The translations under genes and the position numbers were made by a program. From NCBI RefSeq assembly GCF_016587375.1, contig NZ_BNJG01000003.1, forward strand, positions 1,550,001-1,614,000: a stretch of 64,000 bases of DNA. Direction: 5' to 3'. This DNA comes from Ktedonobacter robiniae (GTDB lineage Bacteria > Chloroflexota > Ktedonobacteria > Ktedonobacterales > Ktedonobacteraceae). Of the stretch, positions 9,965 to 18,676 are shown in pieces (within the stretch, counting starts at the first letter, position 1; each line of letters opens with the position of its first letter). A model generated the notes under the pieces. The model did not search any database. It had not been told where the DNA came from and was given only the letters and a program-made list of their open reading frames with translations.

Positions 9965-11368
9965 ATGAGTAGCACAGAACAGATCCAGACGTTATCATCC
10001 GCCGACCTGGCCTTAGCAAGGGCCTTTCCAAAGAACTTTGTCTGGGGTGCGGCGACGGCGGCCTATCAGATTGAAGGCGCGACCCAGGAAGATGGACGCG
10101 AACCCTCCATCTGGGATATGTTCGCGGCTATCCCGGGCAAGGTGCATCAAGGTGATAATGGTGCTATCGCGAATAACCACTATCACCTGATGCAAGAAGA
10201 TGTAGAACTAATGTCGCGATTGGGCCTGGGCGGCTATCGTTTCTCTATCGCCTGGCCGCGTATTATTCCCCAGGGGCGAGGCGCCGTCAATGCCGCCGGG
10301 TTGGATTTTTATGATCGCCTGGTAGATACATTGCTTACCAAGGGCATTACCCCTTTCGCCACGCTCTATCACTGGGACCTGCCCCTGGCGCTACACCAGG
10401 AAGGGGGCTGGACGAATCGCGATACGGCCTACGCCTATGCCGATTACGCTGAGATCGTCGCCCGACGCCTGGGAGACCGCGTGGCTGGCTGGATGACCCT
10501 CAACGAGCCGTGGTGCTCGGCCTATCTAGGCTATGGTATCGGCATTCACGCGCCAGGGGAGCAGGACCTGCAACAGGCCATAGATGCCGGCCATCATCTC
10601 CTGCTGGCGCATGGCCTGGCCCTGCCGCGCCTGCGCGCTAATAGCGCGCCCAACGCGTCAGTAGGCATTTCACTCAATTTCACCCCCATTTATCCTGCCG
10701 ATGAGCGTGCTGAGACGCTGCGCGATGCCGAGCGCGCGGACCTCTTCGTCAATCGCTGGTTTATCGAGCCGCTTGCCCGGGGGCAGTATCCTGGTGGCCT
10801 CTTTGCGGCCCTGGAAGTTGAGCCCCCCCCTGTCCAGGCCGGAGATCTAGAACTCATCGGAGCACCTATAGACTTCCTGGGCGTGAACAACTACACGCGC
10901 GATGTCGTGCGTGGGGGGACCACGCCCGCGCGCGCTGATGAGTCGATTAAGGTAGGACCCGTTCCTGGAGCCTGCTATACCGAGATGGGCTGGGAGATCT
11001 ATCCCCAGGCCCTGACTGACCTGCTGATCCGCCTGCACCGCGAGTATGGCATGCAGGCCCTGTATATCATGGAGAATGGCGCGGCCTTTAAGGATAGTTG
11101 GGATGGCGGCGACCAGGTACATGATCCCCGGCGCGTTGCCTACATGCAGGAGTATATTGGCGCGCTTGCTAGCGCGCTTGAGCAGGGAGCGCCCGTGCGC
11201 GGCTATTTCGTCTGGTCCCTGATGGACAATTTTGAGTGGGCTGAGGGCTATGCCAAGCGTTTTGGCATTGTCTATGTCGACTACCAGACGCAGCGCCGGA
11301 TTATCAAGGATAGTGGCCTCTGGTACAGTGCACTGCTTGAAGCCTGGCGTGCTAATACGGTTTTATAA
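9965..11368 (+). CDS. GH1 beta-glucosidase
   Basis: Cytoplasmic retaining beta-glycosidase, 467 aa from ATG 9965 (GGAG ribosome site at 9955-9958; the in-frame ATG at 9935 lacks one). The GH1 opening FPKNFVWGAATAAYQIEGA is intact. The acid/base Glu is in TLNEP (residue 181) and the nucleophile Glu in YIMENGA (residue 370; most relatives have ITENG). The C-terminal SLMDNFEWAEGYAKRFGIVYVDY motif is present. With no signal peptide it would split sugars brought in by the adjacent ABC importer. Substrate is probably cellobiose or aryl beta-glucosides; exact preference cannot be read. Confidence 0.93.
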   Translation: MSSTEQIQTLSSADLALARAFPKNFVWGAATAAYQIEGATQEDGREPSIWDMFAAIPGKVHQGDNGAIANNHYHLMQEDVELMSRLGLGGYRFSIAWPRIIPQGRGAVNAAGLDFYDRLVDTLLTKGITPFATLYHWDLPLALHQEGGWTNRDTAYAYADYAEIVARRLGDRVAGWMTLNEPWCSAYLGYGIGIHAPGEQDLQQAIDAGHHLLLAHGLALPRLRANSAPNASVGISLNFTPIYPADERAETLRDAERADLFVNRWFIEPLARGQYPGGLFAALEVEPPPVQAGDLELIGAPIDFLGVNNYTRDVVRGGTTPARADESIKVGPVPGACYTEMGWEIYPQALTDLLIRLHREYGMQALYIMENGAAFKDSWDGGDQVHDPRRVAYMQEYIGALASALEQGAPVRGYFVWSLMDNFEWAEGYAKRFGIVYVDYQTQRRIIKDSGLWYSALLEAWRANTVL

Positions 11369-11400
11369 GCTGCCTATCGTCACAACCAGCCTCCTGAGCG

Positions 11401-11452
11401 GCGGTGCTTGCCCATATAGCCACATATGCTATGTGAGCAAGCACCGCTTTTT
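11401..11452. terminator. Terminator between convergent genes
   Basis: GCGGTGCTTGC (11401-11411) pairs with GCAAGCACCGC (11437-11447), extended inward with two wobble or mismatched pairs to a 19-bp stem, followed by TTTTT. It closes the beta-glucosidase unit. Confidence 0.75.
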
Positions 11453-11462
11453 GCTTGTGGTT

Positions 11463-12260
11463 TCACTTATTCTGTAACCAGGCCTGGAGGATCTCTTCAA
11501 AGAGGTCAAAGGCGTCATCCTGGGGAGCGTAGCCGACGAGTTCGCGAGTGCTGTTGATATTCAGGCGTTTCAGGTGGTTATCGGAGATACCGTGAACGAT
11601 GGCAAAGGGGATATTGGGAGTCTCAATGCAACCACTGAGGAGCTGGTTAAAGTCACGTTCACTAAGAAATACGCTCAACCCACGTGGATCTGGGTATTTA
11701 TGCATCCACTCAGGAACAACGCCGTTTCTCGTATAAGCGCCAATACGGATTGCGATACTTGAGAGGCCCTCACTATGCGCGAAATAGGTGGCCACAGCCT
11801 CACCAAAGCATTTGCTTACCCCATACATATTGCCAGGCCGGACAGGAGTCTCGATGTGCCCCTGTATATCCTCCGCATAGCCTGAGAAAACATGCACGCT
11901 GCTGGCTAAAACCACGCGCTGGCATCCCTGGTCTTTAGCGGCACGAAAGATGTTGTAGACGCCCTGGATATTGTTGGGGAGGAGTGACGAGTAAAAATCA
12001 GCCTCGGGACTAGGGTCAGCCGCCAGGTGTACCACGATATCGATATCGCGGCATGCCTCCTGGCATGCCAGGGGATCGGCGATATCCAGCGTGATGACTT
12101 CGTGCTCCTTTACCAGTTCTTCGGGCAGAGTAAGCGGTGCTTTATCTGCCAGGCGAAACATATACCGCGAGGAGGTGGCAGCGAAAAAGGCTGAGCCAAT
12201 CTTCCCGGCAGCACCAGTTAACAAAATTCTTGTATGTGACGAGGTTTGATGACTGTCCAT
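11463..12260 (-). CDS. NAD-dependent epimerase/dehydratase family protein (uronate dehydrogenase-like)
   Basis: Extended short-chain dehydrogenase, 265 aa. The Rossmann motif is TGAAGKIGSAFF (15-26), the active site YGVSK with the upstream serine ASSVHVFSG. Its short length and RIGAYTR / FLSERDFNQLLSGCIETP segments resemble uronate dehydrogenase-like sugar oxidases more than UDP-sugar 4-epimerases. It stands alone between convergent and divergent genes. Function is inferred at family level; substrate may be a sugar acid or free sugar. Confidence 0.75.
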   Translation of the reverse strand: MDSHQTSSHTRILLTGAAGKIGSAFFAATSSRYMFRLADKAPLTLPEELVKEHEVITLDIADPLACQEACRDIDIVVHLAADPSPEADFYSSLLPNNIQGVYNIFRAAKDQGCQRVVLASSVHVFSGYAEDIQGHIETPVRPGNMYGVSKCFGEAVATYFAHSEGLSSIAIRIGAYTRNGVVPEWMHKYPDPRGLSVFLSERDFNQLLSGCIETPNIPFAIVHGISDNHLKRLNINSTRELVGYAPQDDAFDLFEEILQAWLQNK

Positions 12261-12401
12261 GCCGCTTGAAACCTTTCATTTTGGTTCGTATCATATCAGG
12301 AGCATACGTATGTGGCAAGCGGTGATAAATCTAGCCTCATGGTACAATGCCAATAGATAAAGGTAGATGCTTATTTCTCGATGTTGAGAAGGAGTATGTT
12401 T

Positions 12402-13379
12402 ATGAAGGCCGTTATATGTAAGGCATATGGCCCGCCTGAAAGCCTGGTCGTTGAGGAGCTTGAGCCGTTGCAGGCGGGCGCGGGCCAGGTCGTCGTCTCA
12501 GTCAAGGCGTGTGGCGTGAATTTCCCTGATACCCTAATCATTCAAGGGAAGTATCAGTTCAAGCCACCCCTGCCATTTTCACCGGGTAGCGAGATCGCGG
12601 GTATTGTGAAAGAGGTTGGACCGGGCGTAGCGTCAGTGAAGGTAGGCGACCCGGTTATCGTCTTCACGGGGCATGGTGGCTTCGCCGAGGAGGTTGTGGC
12701 TGAGGCCTCGCAGCTTATTCCCATGCCGCCGCAAGTAGATTTTCCCCTGGCGGCCTCTTTTGTGCTCGCGTATGGCACCTCGCATTACGCCCTCAAAGGG
12801 CGAGCGCAGCTTCAGCCAGGCGAGACCCTGCTTGTGCTGGGAGCTGCGGGAGGCGTGGGCCTGGCTGCGGTAGAGCTTGGAAAAGCCATGGGAGCGCGCG
12901 TCATCGCCGCCGCCTCCAGTGCGGACAAACTGGAAATATGCAGGCAATATGGCGCGGACGAGGTCATTAACTATACCAGCGAGGACCTGCGTGAGCGTAT
13001 CAAAACCCTGACGAATGGCGAGGGCGTGGACGTGGTCTACGATCCGGTGGGTGGGGCTTACGCGGAACCCGCGCTGCGTGGCATGGCCTGGGGCGGGCGC
13101 TACCTGGTCGTGGGCTTTACCACGGGCGAGATTCCACGCATCCCACTCAATCTCACGCTTCTCAAAGGCTGCTCGATTGTTGGGGTCTTCTGGGGTTCGT
13201 TCACAGCCCGCGAGCCGCAGCGCAACCAGGAGTATTTAAGCGAACTCTTTGCCTGGTTGCAAGCTGGCAAGGTCAAGCCCCTGATCTCGGCAAAGTATCC
13301 ACTTGAGCGCGCCCCCGAGGCACTACGAGATATGATGGAGCGTAAGGTGAAGGGCAAGGTTGTGCTAGTCGTAGAGTAG
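12402..13379 (+). CDS. Zinc-free quinone oxidoreductase (MDR family, NADPH:quinone reductase-like)
   Basis: Medium-chain reductase, 325 aa from ATG 12402 with AAGGAG at 12389-12394. The N-terminal GroES-like fold opens MKAVICKAYGPPESLVVEEL; PGSEIAGIVKEVGPGV matches the family. The nucleotide-binding fold has GAAGGVGLAAVELGKAMGARVIAAAS. The zinc-binding cysteines of alcohol dehydrogenases are absent, as in quinone reductases and enoyl reductases of this branch. A single gene; its stop is five bases from the stop of the convergent bax1 gene. Role probably in reduction of quinones or reactive enones. Confidence 0.85.
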   Translation: MKAVICKAYGPPESLVVEELEPLQAGAGQVVVSVKACGVNFPDTLIIQGKYQFKPPLPFSPGSEIAGIVKEVGPGVASVKVGDPVIVFTGHGGFAEEVVAEASQLIPMPPQVDFPLAASFVLAYGTSHYALKGRAQLQPGETLLVLGAAGGVGLAAVELGKAMGARVIAAASSADKLEICRQYGADEVINYTSEDLRERIKTLTNGEGVDVVYDPVGGAYAEPALRGMAWGGRYLVVGFTTGEIPRIPLNLTLLKGCSIVGVFWGSFTAREPQRNQEYLSELFAWLQAGKVKPLISAKYPLERAPEALRDMMERKVKGKVVLVVE

Positions 13380-13384
13380 CGATT

Positions 13385-14656
13385 CTACTTACGTTTACGT
13401 TTACGTGTTTGCGCTGGTCGAGGACCATACACGCGCTCTGCCATGGCCTCGACCAGCTCCATGACGTCTTTGAGTACGGGCTTCTGCTGGAAGAAGAGGA
13501 CCTCGCTCTCCGTTTCCTGAAAGTCCTCTTCGGTGACGTTCAGACCCTTATAGACCAGTAAGAGCAGGTGCTTGCACTGTGCAGCTTTTACCTTCTCGAT
13601 TTTGCGCCGCAGGTAGGTGGGGTGCCAGAAGCCAACCAACTCCACAAGGATGCGGCGCGTCTCATCCTGCTCGTCAATAAAGGTGAAGTCGGGTATCATC
13701 ACAGTATCGCCCAGGAGCAGTACCTCGCTCTCGCGCTCAAGACGCCAGTGCTTGCGTTTCTGGCCGATTTTTTGCTCAAAGTCGTGGGCGAAGTCGGCCT
13801 CCAGGCGGCTATCAAAGGGGCCGGAGGCTTTGAAATGTGAGCGGAGCTCAGAGGTGTAGTCCAGGTGGTAACGCAGCTCCTGGCGTGCCTGTGGCGGGTG
13901 GACAGAGGCACGTAGGCGCCATTGGTCGCATAAGAGGAGCGCGGGTAGGAAGGCGGCCATCTGCCGCCCGTAGCGTAGCGTCGAAGCGACAAAGGGCGAG
14001 ATCGGCCCATCCAGCTCAATGCGGTATCCCCCCTCGGGCAGTGCCTCGGCCCAGAACATGAGCTGGAAAAACTTGATAAAATGCCATAAGTCTTTGTAGT
14101 TGCTAAAGGCCTCGATGGTAATGTGCGAGGCCCAGTAGAGGACGCCGCGCGCCAGCTCAAGATTATAGCGTGCGAGGAGGCTGGCAGGTGTCCAGGCAGG
14201 CCCAGCATCGGTGAGTAGATAGAAGGCATTGCGGTCGGCGAAGAGCATAGAATCGAACTGCCCTGGTTCAATGGCGAGCGTTTGCGCCAGTTCTGTAAGT
14301 ACCTGTTCGCGGTTGCGGGGGCTGAAGACATCGGGTTGTTTGAAGACGGGGCCATAGGCGAAGGCCTGCTCGCGAATGCTTGCGGGTGGCAGGGGAGTCG
14401 CGCGTGGAGTAAAGGTCGCGCCATCCATAAGCACCTTGGCCAGGCCACGCAGGAAGACATAGTCAACCCGTGCGCCCTCATAAAGAGCGAAGGCCTTCTC
14501 CAGGGCCTCCTGTGTGCAGCCCACATGTTTGTGTAGGATATCGATTAGCTCTTGCGCCGTCTGTTGCAGTTTGGGATCTTCTGGATCGACCATCTCGACC
14601 GAGAGTGTGGTCTCGGAGTGGCGCAGGCGAGGCCGGATCAGCTCACTGGTGAGCAT
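13385..14656 (-). CDS. bax1: DUF790 protein, Bax1-type nuclease partner of XPB helicase
   Basis: A 423-aa DUF790 family protein. In archaea the family member Bax1 binds the XPB helicase and cuts DNA near bubbles. Visible marks are the N-terminal LTSELIRPRL and a C-terminal nuclease-like core VMIPDFTFIDEQDETRRILVELVGFWHPTYLRRKI, where the Asp, Glu and following basic residues match the DUF790 active region. It begins two bases after the stop of the upstream helicase gene, so both are translated from one mRNA and very probably form a complex. The lysine/arginine tail (TRKRKRK) is extra. Likely role: DNA repair by nucleotide excision or transcription-linked processing (inference). Confidence 0.85.
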   Translation of the reverse strand: MLTSELIRPRLRHSETTLSVEMVDPEDPKLQQTAQELIDILHKHVGCTQEALEKAFALYEGARVDYVFLRGLAKVLMDGATFTPRATPLPPASIREQAFAYGPVFKQPDVFSPRNREQVLTELAQTLAIEPGQFDSMLFADRNAFYLLTDAGPAWTPASLLARYNLELARGVLYWASHITIEAFSNYKDLWHFIKFFQLMFWAEALPEGGYRIELDGPISPFVASTLRYGRQMAAFLPALLLCDQWRLRASVHPPQARQELRYHLDYTSELRSHFKASGPFDSRLEADFAHDFEQKIGQKRKHWRLERESEVLLLGDTVMIPDFTFIDEQDETRRILVELVGFWHPTYLRRKIEKVKAAQCKHLLLLVYKGLNVTEEDFQETESEVLFFQQKPVLKDVMELVEAMAERVYGPRPAQTRKRKRK

Positions 14657-14658
14657 GC

Positions 14659-16020
14659 TTAATCTCCCTTCCGCACATGACGACGCTGGGCCTTGCCCTC
14701 CTCAATCGTCTTACGCACAAGCACCTCAAAAAGTACGGCTTCCCGCTCCTCTTGCTTGCGCAGAATTCTCCCCAGGCGTTGGATGTACTCGCGCTTATTC
14801 GATCCGCCGCCCAGTACAATGGCGATTTTGGCCGCAGGTACATCAATGCCTTCATTCAGGACTTTGCTGGTAACAAGTACCTGGTAGGTTCCTTCCTGAA
14901 AGGCGTCCAGAATATGTTTGCGCTCGGCGACTCCGGTTTCATGCGAGATAACAGGGATGAGCCATTGCTGCGAGATCATATAAGCTACGGCATTGCTCTC
15001 GGTAAAGATCAGGATGCGCTCGCCCGCGTGTTCTCGTAGCAACTCATCAAGCACGACAAATTTACCCTCGCAGTTCCAGGTGATCTCAAGTAAGCGTTGA
15101 CGTGCCAGTAGTGCCTGGCGCGCCTGGGTATCAAAGGCCGAGAGGCGCATCAGTTCACGCAACCAGTGGGGACCATGGCTGCGACGTAAGCGGCGCTCGC
15201 GAATAAAGCCAGTATAGGTGGCATAGGCCGCGTCATAGTCCACACGCTCTTGCTCTGTCAGGTTGACGCGAATGCGCTCCGTTCGGTAGTCGGCCAATTG
15301 TTGCCCCACCAGGTCGCGCAGGGGAAGATTATAGATGGTAGGGCCAAGTAGCTCATCGACACGCCAGCGGCCATTGGTCTGCTCTTCTTCTTCGGGATAC
15401 GTTGCAGTCAAGCCCAGGCGGTAGGGGGCTGGCGTCATCAAGGCGGCCTCGCCCCAGGTACGCGCGGGCAGGTGATGCACCTCGTCAAAAATAAGTAAGC
15501 GAAAGGTATTTCCAGATGCAGCGATCAGGTCCCCTGCGGAGTGATAGGTGGTGACGGTAATCGGCTGGAGCAACTTTTCGCCGCTGTAGTAGACGCCGAT
15601 TTCTGTCTGGAAGGCGTTGACGAGGCGCGCATACCACTGGTGAACCAGGGAGATGGTAGGCACAATAATGACCGTCGAAGCCTTGACCTCATAGATGGCG
15701 TGGATTGCCAGGAAGGTCTTGCCCGCGCCCGTGGGTAGGACGATGCTGCCGCGTCGTTCATGTTGCTTCCAGGCCTCCAGAGCGGCTAGCTGGTAGTCAT
15801 GTGGCTCTCGTGTCTCATGCAGGTTGAGTGCCAGGCGTTTCCAGCGAGGAACGTCATCGCGCACCTGGTGCTCCTGTAGCCACGGGCGGATGGTGGGATA
15901 GTGATACGCTTCGCAGCGCCACTGGCCTTTAATGAATTGAAATGGCGGGGGAATGGATGCGTTAGGCTCTACATGTCGCAGCACTAGCGTTCCGCCCTGA
16001 AAGAAGATTGACGCGTTCAT
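14659..16020 (-). CDS. xpb: XPB/Rad25-type superfamily 2 DNA helicase
   Basis: A 453-aa helicase. It has the N-terminal damage-recognition-like segment of XPB (ASIFFQGGTLVLRHVE...), then the Q-like HDYQLAALEAW, Walker A LPTGAGKT (95-102), DEVHH box (179-183), and the C-terminal helicase half with FTES, VTSKVLNEGIDVP and QRLGRILRKQ (motif VI). The frame stays open to 16383, but the extra 121 residues would be read through the 32-bp hairpin at 16097-16164; the start at 16020 has AGGCGG just upstream and matches family N-termini. Pairs with the adjacent bax1 gene. Confidence 0.88.
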   Translation of the reverse strand: MNASIFFQGGTLVLRHVEPNASIPPPFQFIKGQWRCEAYHYPTIRPWLQEHQVRDDVPRWKRLALNLHETREPHDYQLAALEAWKQHERRGSIVLPTGAGKTFLAIHAIYEVKASTVIIVPTISLVHQWYARLVNAFQTEIGVYYSGEKLLQPITVTTYHSAGDLIAASGNTFRLLIFDEVHHLPARTWGEAALMTPAPYRLGLTATYPEEEEQTNGRWRVDELLGPTIYNLPLRDLVGQQLADYRTERIRVNLTEQERVDYDAAYATYTGFIRERRLRRSHGPHWLRELMRLSAFDTQARQALLARQRLLEITWNCEGKFVVLDELLREHAGERILIFTESNAVAYMISQQWLIPVISHETGVAERKHILDAFQEGTYQVLVTSKVLNEGIDVPAAKIAIVLGGGSNKREYIQRLGRILRKQEEREAVLFEVLVRKTIEEGKAQRRHVRKGD

Positions 16021-16096
16021 GCCGCCTAGCATAGCAGCATGAACGCGCTTCGTCCAGAGGGGAAACTTCTCCCTCGTGCCTGCGGCGCTCAGGATA

Positions 16097-16164
16097 ATAA
16101 GTGATGAGGTGTCTGATCTGGCTGTGGCGAATGCCACAGCCAGATCAGACACCTCATCACTTAT
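16097..16164. repeat. Perfect 32-bp hairpin in divergent region
   Basis: Arms 16097-16128 and 16133-16164 are exact reverse complements with loop GAAT. No U-run is attached. It stands 77 bases upstream of the xpb start and about 360 bases upstream of the amine oxidase start. Confidence 0.8.
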
Positions 16165-16397
16165 CAATACGATATATTGTAATGTTATATACTTTGAGCA
16201 GGGTAAAGGTGATTGTTTGCTGAGGGGGATAGTCAGAGCTTTCAGCTTGAAAGAGAGTATACAAGAAAAGTATGAAATATATACTTGCGAATGTGCCAGG
16301 TTTTGGGCATGTAATCCAAAAGGTTGCTGACCACACTCAGAAAATCCTGCAAAGAGCATAGCTTTAGAGCGGAATAGAAGCAAAGAGCGCCACTTTT

Positions 16398-16414
16398 TTA
16401 TCTCTTTTAGATAA
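16398..16414. promoter_or_regulatory. Candidate operator TTATCT-N5-AGATAA upstream of amine oxidase
   Basis: A perfect 6-bp inverted repeat with 5-base spacer. The same motif recurs at 20255-20271 before gabT and, with one change, at 29857-29873 before the flavin amine oxidase unit. The PucR regulator encoded nearby is the natural candidate binder; this is inference from shared position. Confidence 0.45.
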
Positions 16415-16526
16415 GGAAGTGACGTTAAATTTACCTATGCTATCTATGGCTTTATCTTTGATTTCCATCTATATTAGTAGAAGCCCCATATTTGATTCAC
16501 TAATTAAAGAAGAGGTGGAAGTCCTT

Positions 16527-18476
16527 ATGACAGATATTCACCAGGCCACTGATGCCCTTTCTCCATCTGAGATAATCTTGCATCCTCTGGAGTCGCTTAC
16601 TCTTGAAGAGATTACTGTCGCAGTCGACATAGTGCGTGCTGAGCAGCAACTCAGTGAGGATGTGCGTTTCGTCTCGGTGAACCTGCATGAGCCAGCCAAA
16701 GAGATTGTCCTGAACTTTAAGGAGGGCGACGAGATCGCGCGTGAGGCGTTTATAGTGCTACTCGATAAAGCATCTGGGGCAACCTATGAGGCCGTGGTCT
16801 CGGTGACGGAGAAGCGCGTGAAGAGCTGGAAGCATATCCCCGGCGTCCAGCCAGCGGTGCTCTTTGAAGAGGTCGTGGAGTGCGAGAAGGTGCTCAAGGC
16901 GCATCCCGAGTTTCAAGAGGCCCTGCGCAGGCGTGGCATTACCGACCTGGGCCTGGTGATGGTCGATACCTGGACCGTGGGCAACTATGGCCACGAGGAG
17001 GAGCGGACACGGCGTATCCTGCGCTCTCTGGCGTATTTGCGCCACAATCCTACGGATAATGGCTATGCCCGTCCCATTGAAGGCATTATCGCCTTTATCG
17101 ATGTTAACCAGATGGTGGTTATCCGAGTCGAAGACCACGGCATTGTTCCCGTGCCGCCCGAGGCGGGTGAGTATACGCCTGAGGCTGTGGGAGAGATGCG
17201 TACCGATCTAAAGCCTATTCAGATTACCCAGCCCGAGGGGCCGAGCTTTAGCGTGCATGGACACGAGGTACGCTGGCAAAAGTGGCGCTTCCGCATTGGC
17301 TTTACCACGCGTGAAGGGCTGGTGCTACATACGCTGGGCTACGAGGACCAGGGCCGGGTACGCCCTATCATGTACCGGGCATCCCTGGCTGAAATGGTTG
17401 TACCCTATGGTGATCCAGGCGTCAGCCATTATCGCAAGACAGCCTTTGATGTCGGCGAATATGGTGTGGGTATCCTGGCTAATGCGCTTGAACTGGGCTG
17501 CGACTGCCTGGGCTATATCCACTATTTTGACGCGCTCGTTACAGACGGTTTTGGCAATCCTGTACGCTTGCCCAACGCTATTTGTATGCATGAAGAAGAT
17601 TTCGGTATCCTGTGGAAGCATGCCGATTGGCGCGTGGATCGGACCGAGGTGCGTCGCTCGCGCCGCCTGGCCATCTCCTTTATCGCTACCATTGATAACT
17701 ATGAGTATGGCTTCTTCTGGTATCTCTATCAAGATGGCAATATCGAGTTCGAGGCCAAATTGACTGGTATCGTGAGCACGGGTGCAGTCCTTCCTGGTGT
17801 GAAGCCAAAGTATGGTCAACTGGTTGCGCCCCAGGTCAATGCTCCTATTCACCAGCATATCTTCTGTCTCCGTATGGATATGATGATCGATGGCATTAAC
17901 AACTCGGTGTACGAGGTCCATACCGAGGCCGAGCCACTGGGACCAGAGAACCCCTATGGGAACGCCTTCTTCGCCAAGTCGACTCTGCTGGCGACCGAGA
18001 TCGAAGCTCAGCAGACGATTGACCCTTTCTCCGCACGCTACTGGAAGGTCGCCAACCCCAATGTGCAGAATCGCCTGGGTGAATCCGTGGCCTATAAGCT
18101 GATGCCGGGCGATAATGCTCTGCCTTTCCTGCATCCAGAGTCAAGCATCATGAAGCGTGCTGGCTTTATCAAGAAAAATCTCTGGGTCACGCCATACCAT
18201 GAAAAGGAACTCTATCCCGCGGGCGATTATCCTAACCAGCACGCGGGTGGCGAGGGTCTGCCAGCCTGGACCCAGGCCAATCGCTCCCTGGAGAATACGG
18301 ATGTGGTTCTCTGGTATATTATGAATGCGCACCATGTAGCACGCCCCGAGGACTGGCCCGTGATGCCCGCGACCTACATTGGCTTTATGCTCAAGCCGGT
18401 CGGCTTCTTTGATCGCAACCCCTCGTTGGACGTGCCCCCGCCCACCAGCAGCCATGATCACTGTTGTGAGCACTAA
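16527..18476 (+). CDS. tynA: Copper-containing primary amine oxidase
   Basis: Quinone cofactor amine oxidase, 649 aa, converting primary amines to aldehydes with release of H2O2 and ammonia. The topaquinone precursor Tyr392 is in IDNYEYG, the catalytic base Asp308 in YRKTAFDVGEYG, and the copper ligands are His442, His444 (IHQHIF) and His602 or 603 (AHHVARPEDWPVMP). No signal peptide is seen, so it is probably cytoplasmic. Start 16527 has AGAGGTGG eight bases upstream; the frame extends to 16419 through unlikely hydrophobic sequence. Downstream PucR, GABA aminotransferase, aldehyde dehydrogenase and APC permeases point to putrescine or a similar amine as substrate. Confidence 0.93.
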   Translation: MTDIHQATDALSPSEIILHPLESLTLEEITVAVDIVRAEQQLSEDVRFVSVNLHEPAKEIVLNFKEGDEIAREAFIVLLDKASGATYEAVVSVTEKRVKSWKHIPGVQPAVLFEEVVECEKVLKAHPEFQEALRRRGITDLGLVMVDTWTVGNYGHEEERTRRILRSLAYLRHNPTDNGYARPIEGIIAFIDVNQMVVIRVEDHGIVPVPPEAGEYTPEAVGEMRTDLKPIQITQPEGPSFSVHGHEVRWQKWRFRIGFTTREGLVLHTLGYEDQGRVRPIMYRASLAEMVVPYGDPGVSHYRKTAFDVGEYGVGILANALELGCDCLGYIHYFDALVTDGFGNPVRLPNAICMHEEDFGILWKHADWRVDRTEVRRSRRLAISFIATIDNYEYGFFWYLYQDGNIEFEAKLTGIVSTGAVLPGVKPKYGQLVAPQVNAPIHQHIFCLRMDMMIDGINNSVYEVHTEAEPLGPENPYGNAFFAKSTLLATEIEAQQTIDPFSARYWKVANPNVQNRLGESVAYKLMPGDNALPFLHPESSIMKRAGFIKKNLWVTPYHEKELYPAGDYPNQHAGGEGLPAWTQANRSLENTDVVLWYIMNAHHVARPEDWPVMPATYIGFMLKPVGFFDRNPSLDVPPPTSSHDHCCEH

Positions 18477-18508
18477 TCGCCCTTCATACGGCTTGCTACA
18501 CGGGCCTC

Positions 18509-18569
18509 GGGTAAGGTGCGTGCGTGGGAAAACGAGCAATGCCCGTTTTCCCACGCACGCACCTTACCC
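18509..18569. terminator. Perfect 26-bp hairpin after amine oxidase
   Basis: Arms 18509-18534 and 18544-18569 are exact reverse complements, loop of nine bases. It follows the amine oxidase stop by 32 bases and precedes the PucR gene in the same direction. Confidence 0.7.
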
Positions 18570-18676
18570 CTGAGCACCGCAGGCGCGAAGGCATTGTATA
18601 TTGAGGAGTCGCATGGCATAATGAAAGCAGTTCCCCTACATCCGTAGCAGAGTGGCTTCAAGAGGAGGCTGAGCCT

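Larger units (their letters stand above)
16021..16526. other. Divergent intergenic region
   Basis: About 500 bases between the xpb start and the amine oxidase start. It contains a 32-bp hairpin (16097-16164), the inverted repeat at 16398-16414, and an AT-rich stretch; no further gene is supported. Confidence 0.5.

Noticed and set aside
16021..16383. N-terminal extension of the XPB-type helicase
   Set aside because: These codons run through a perfect 32-bp hairpin and low-complexity sequence and do not match XPB proteins; ATG 16020 fits better.
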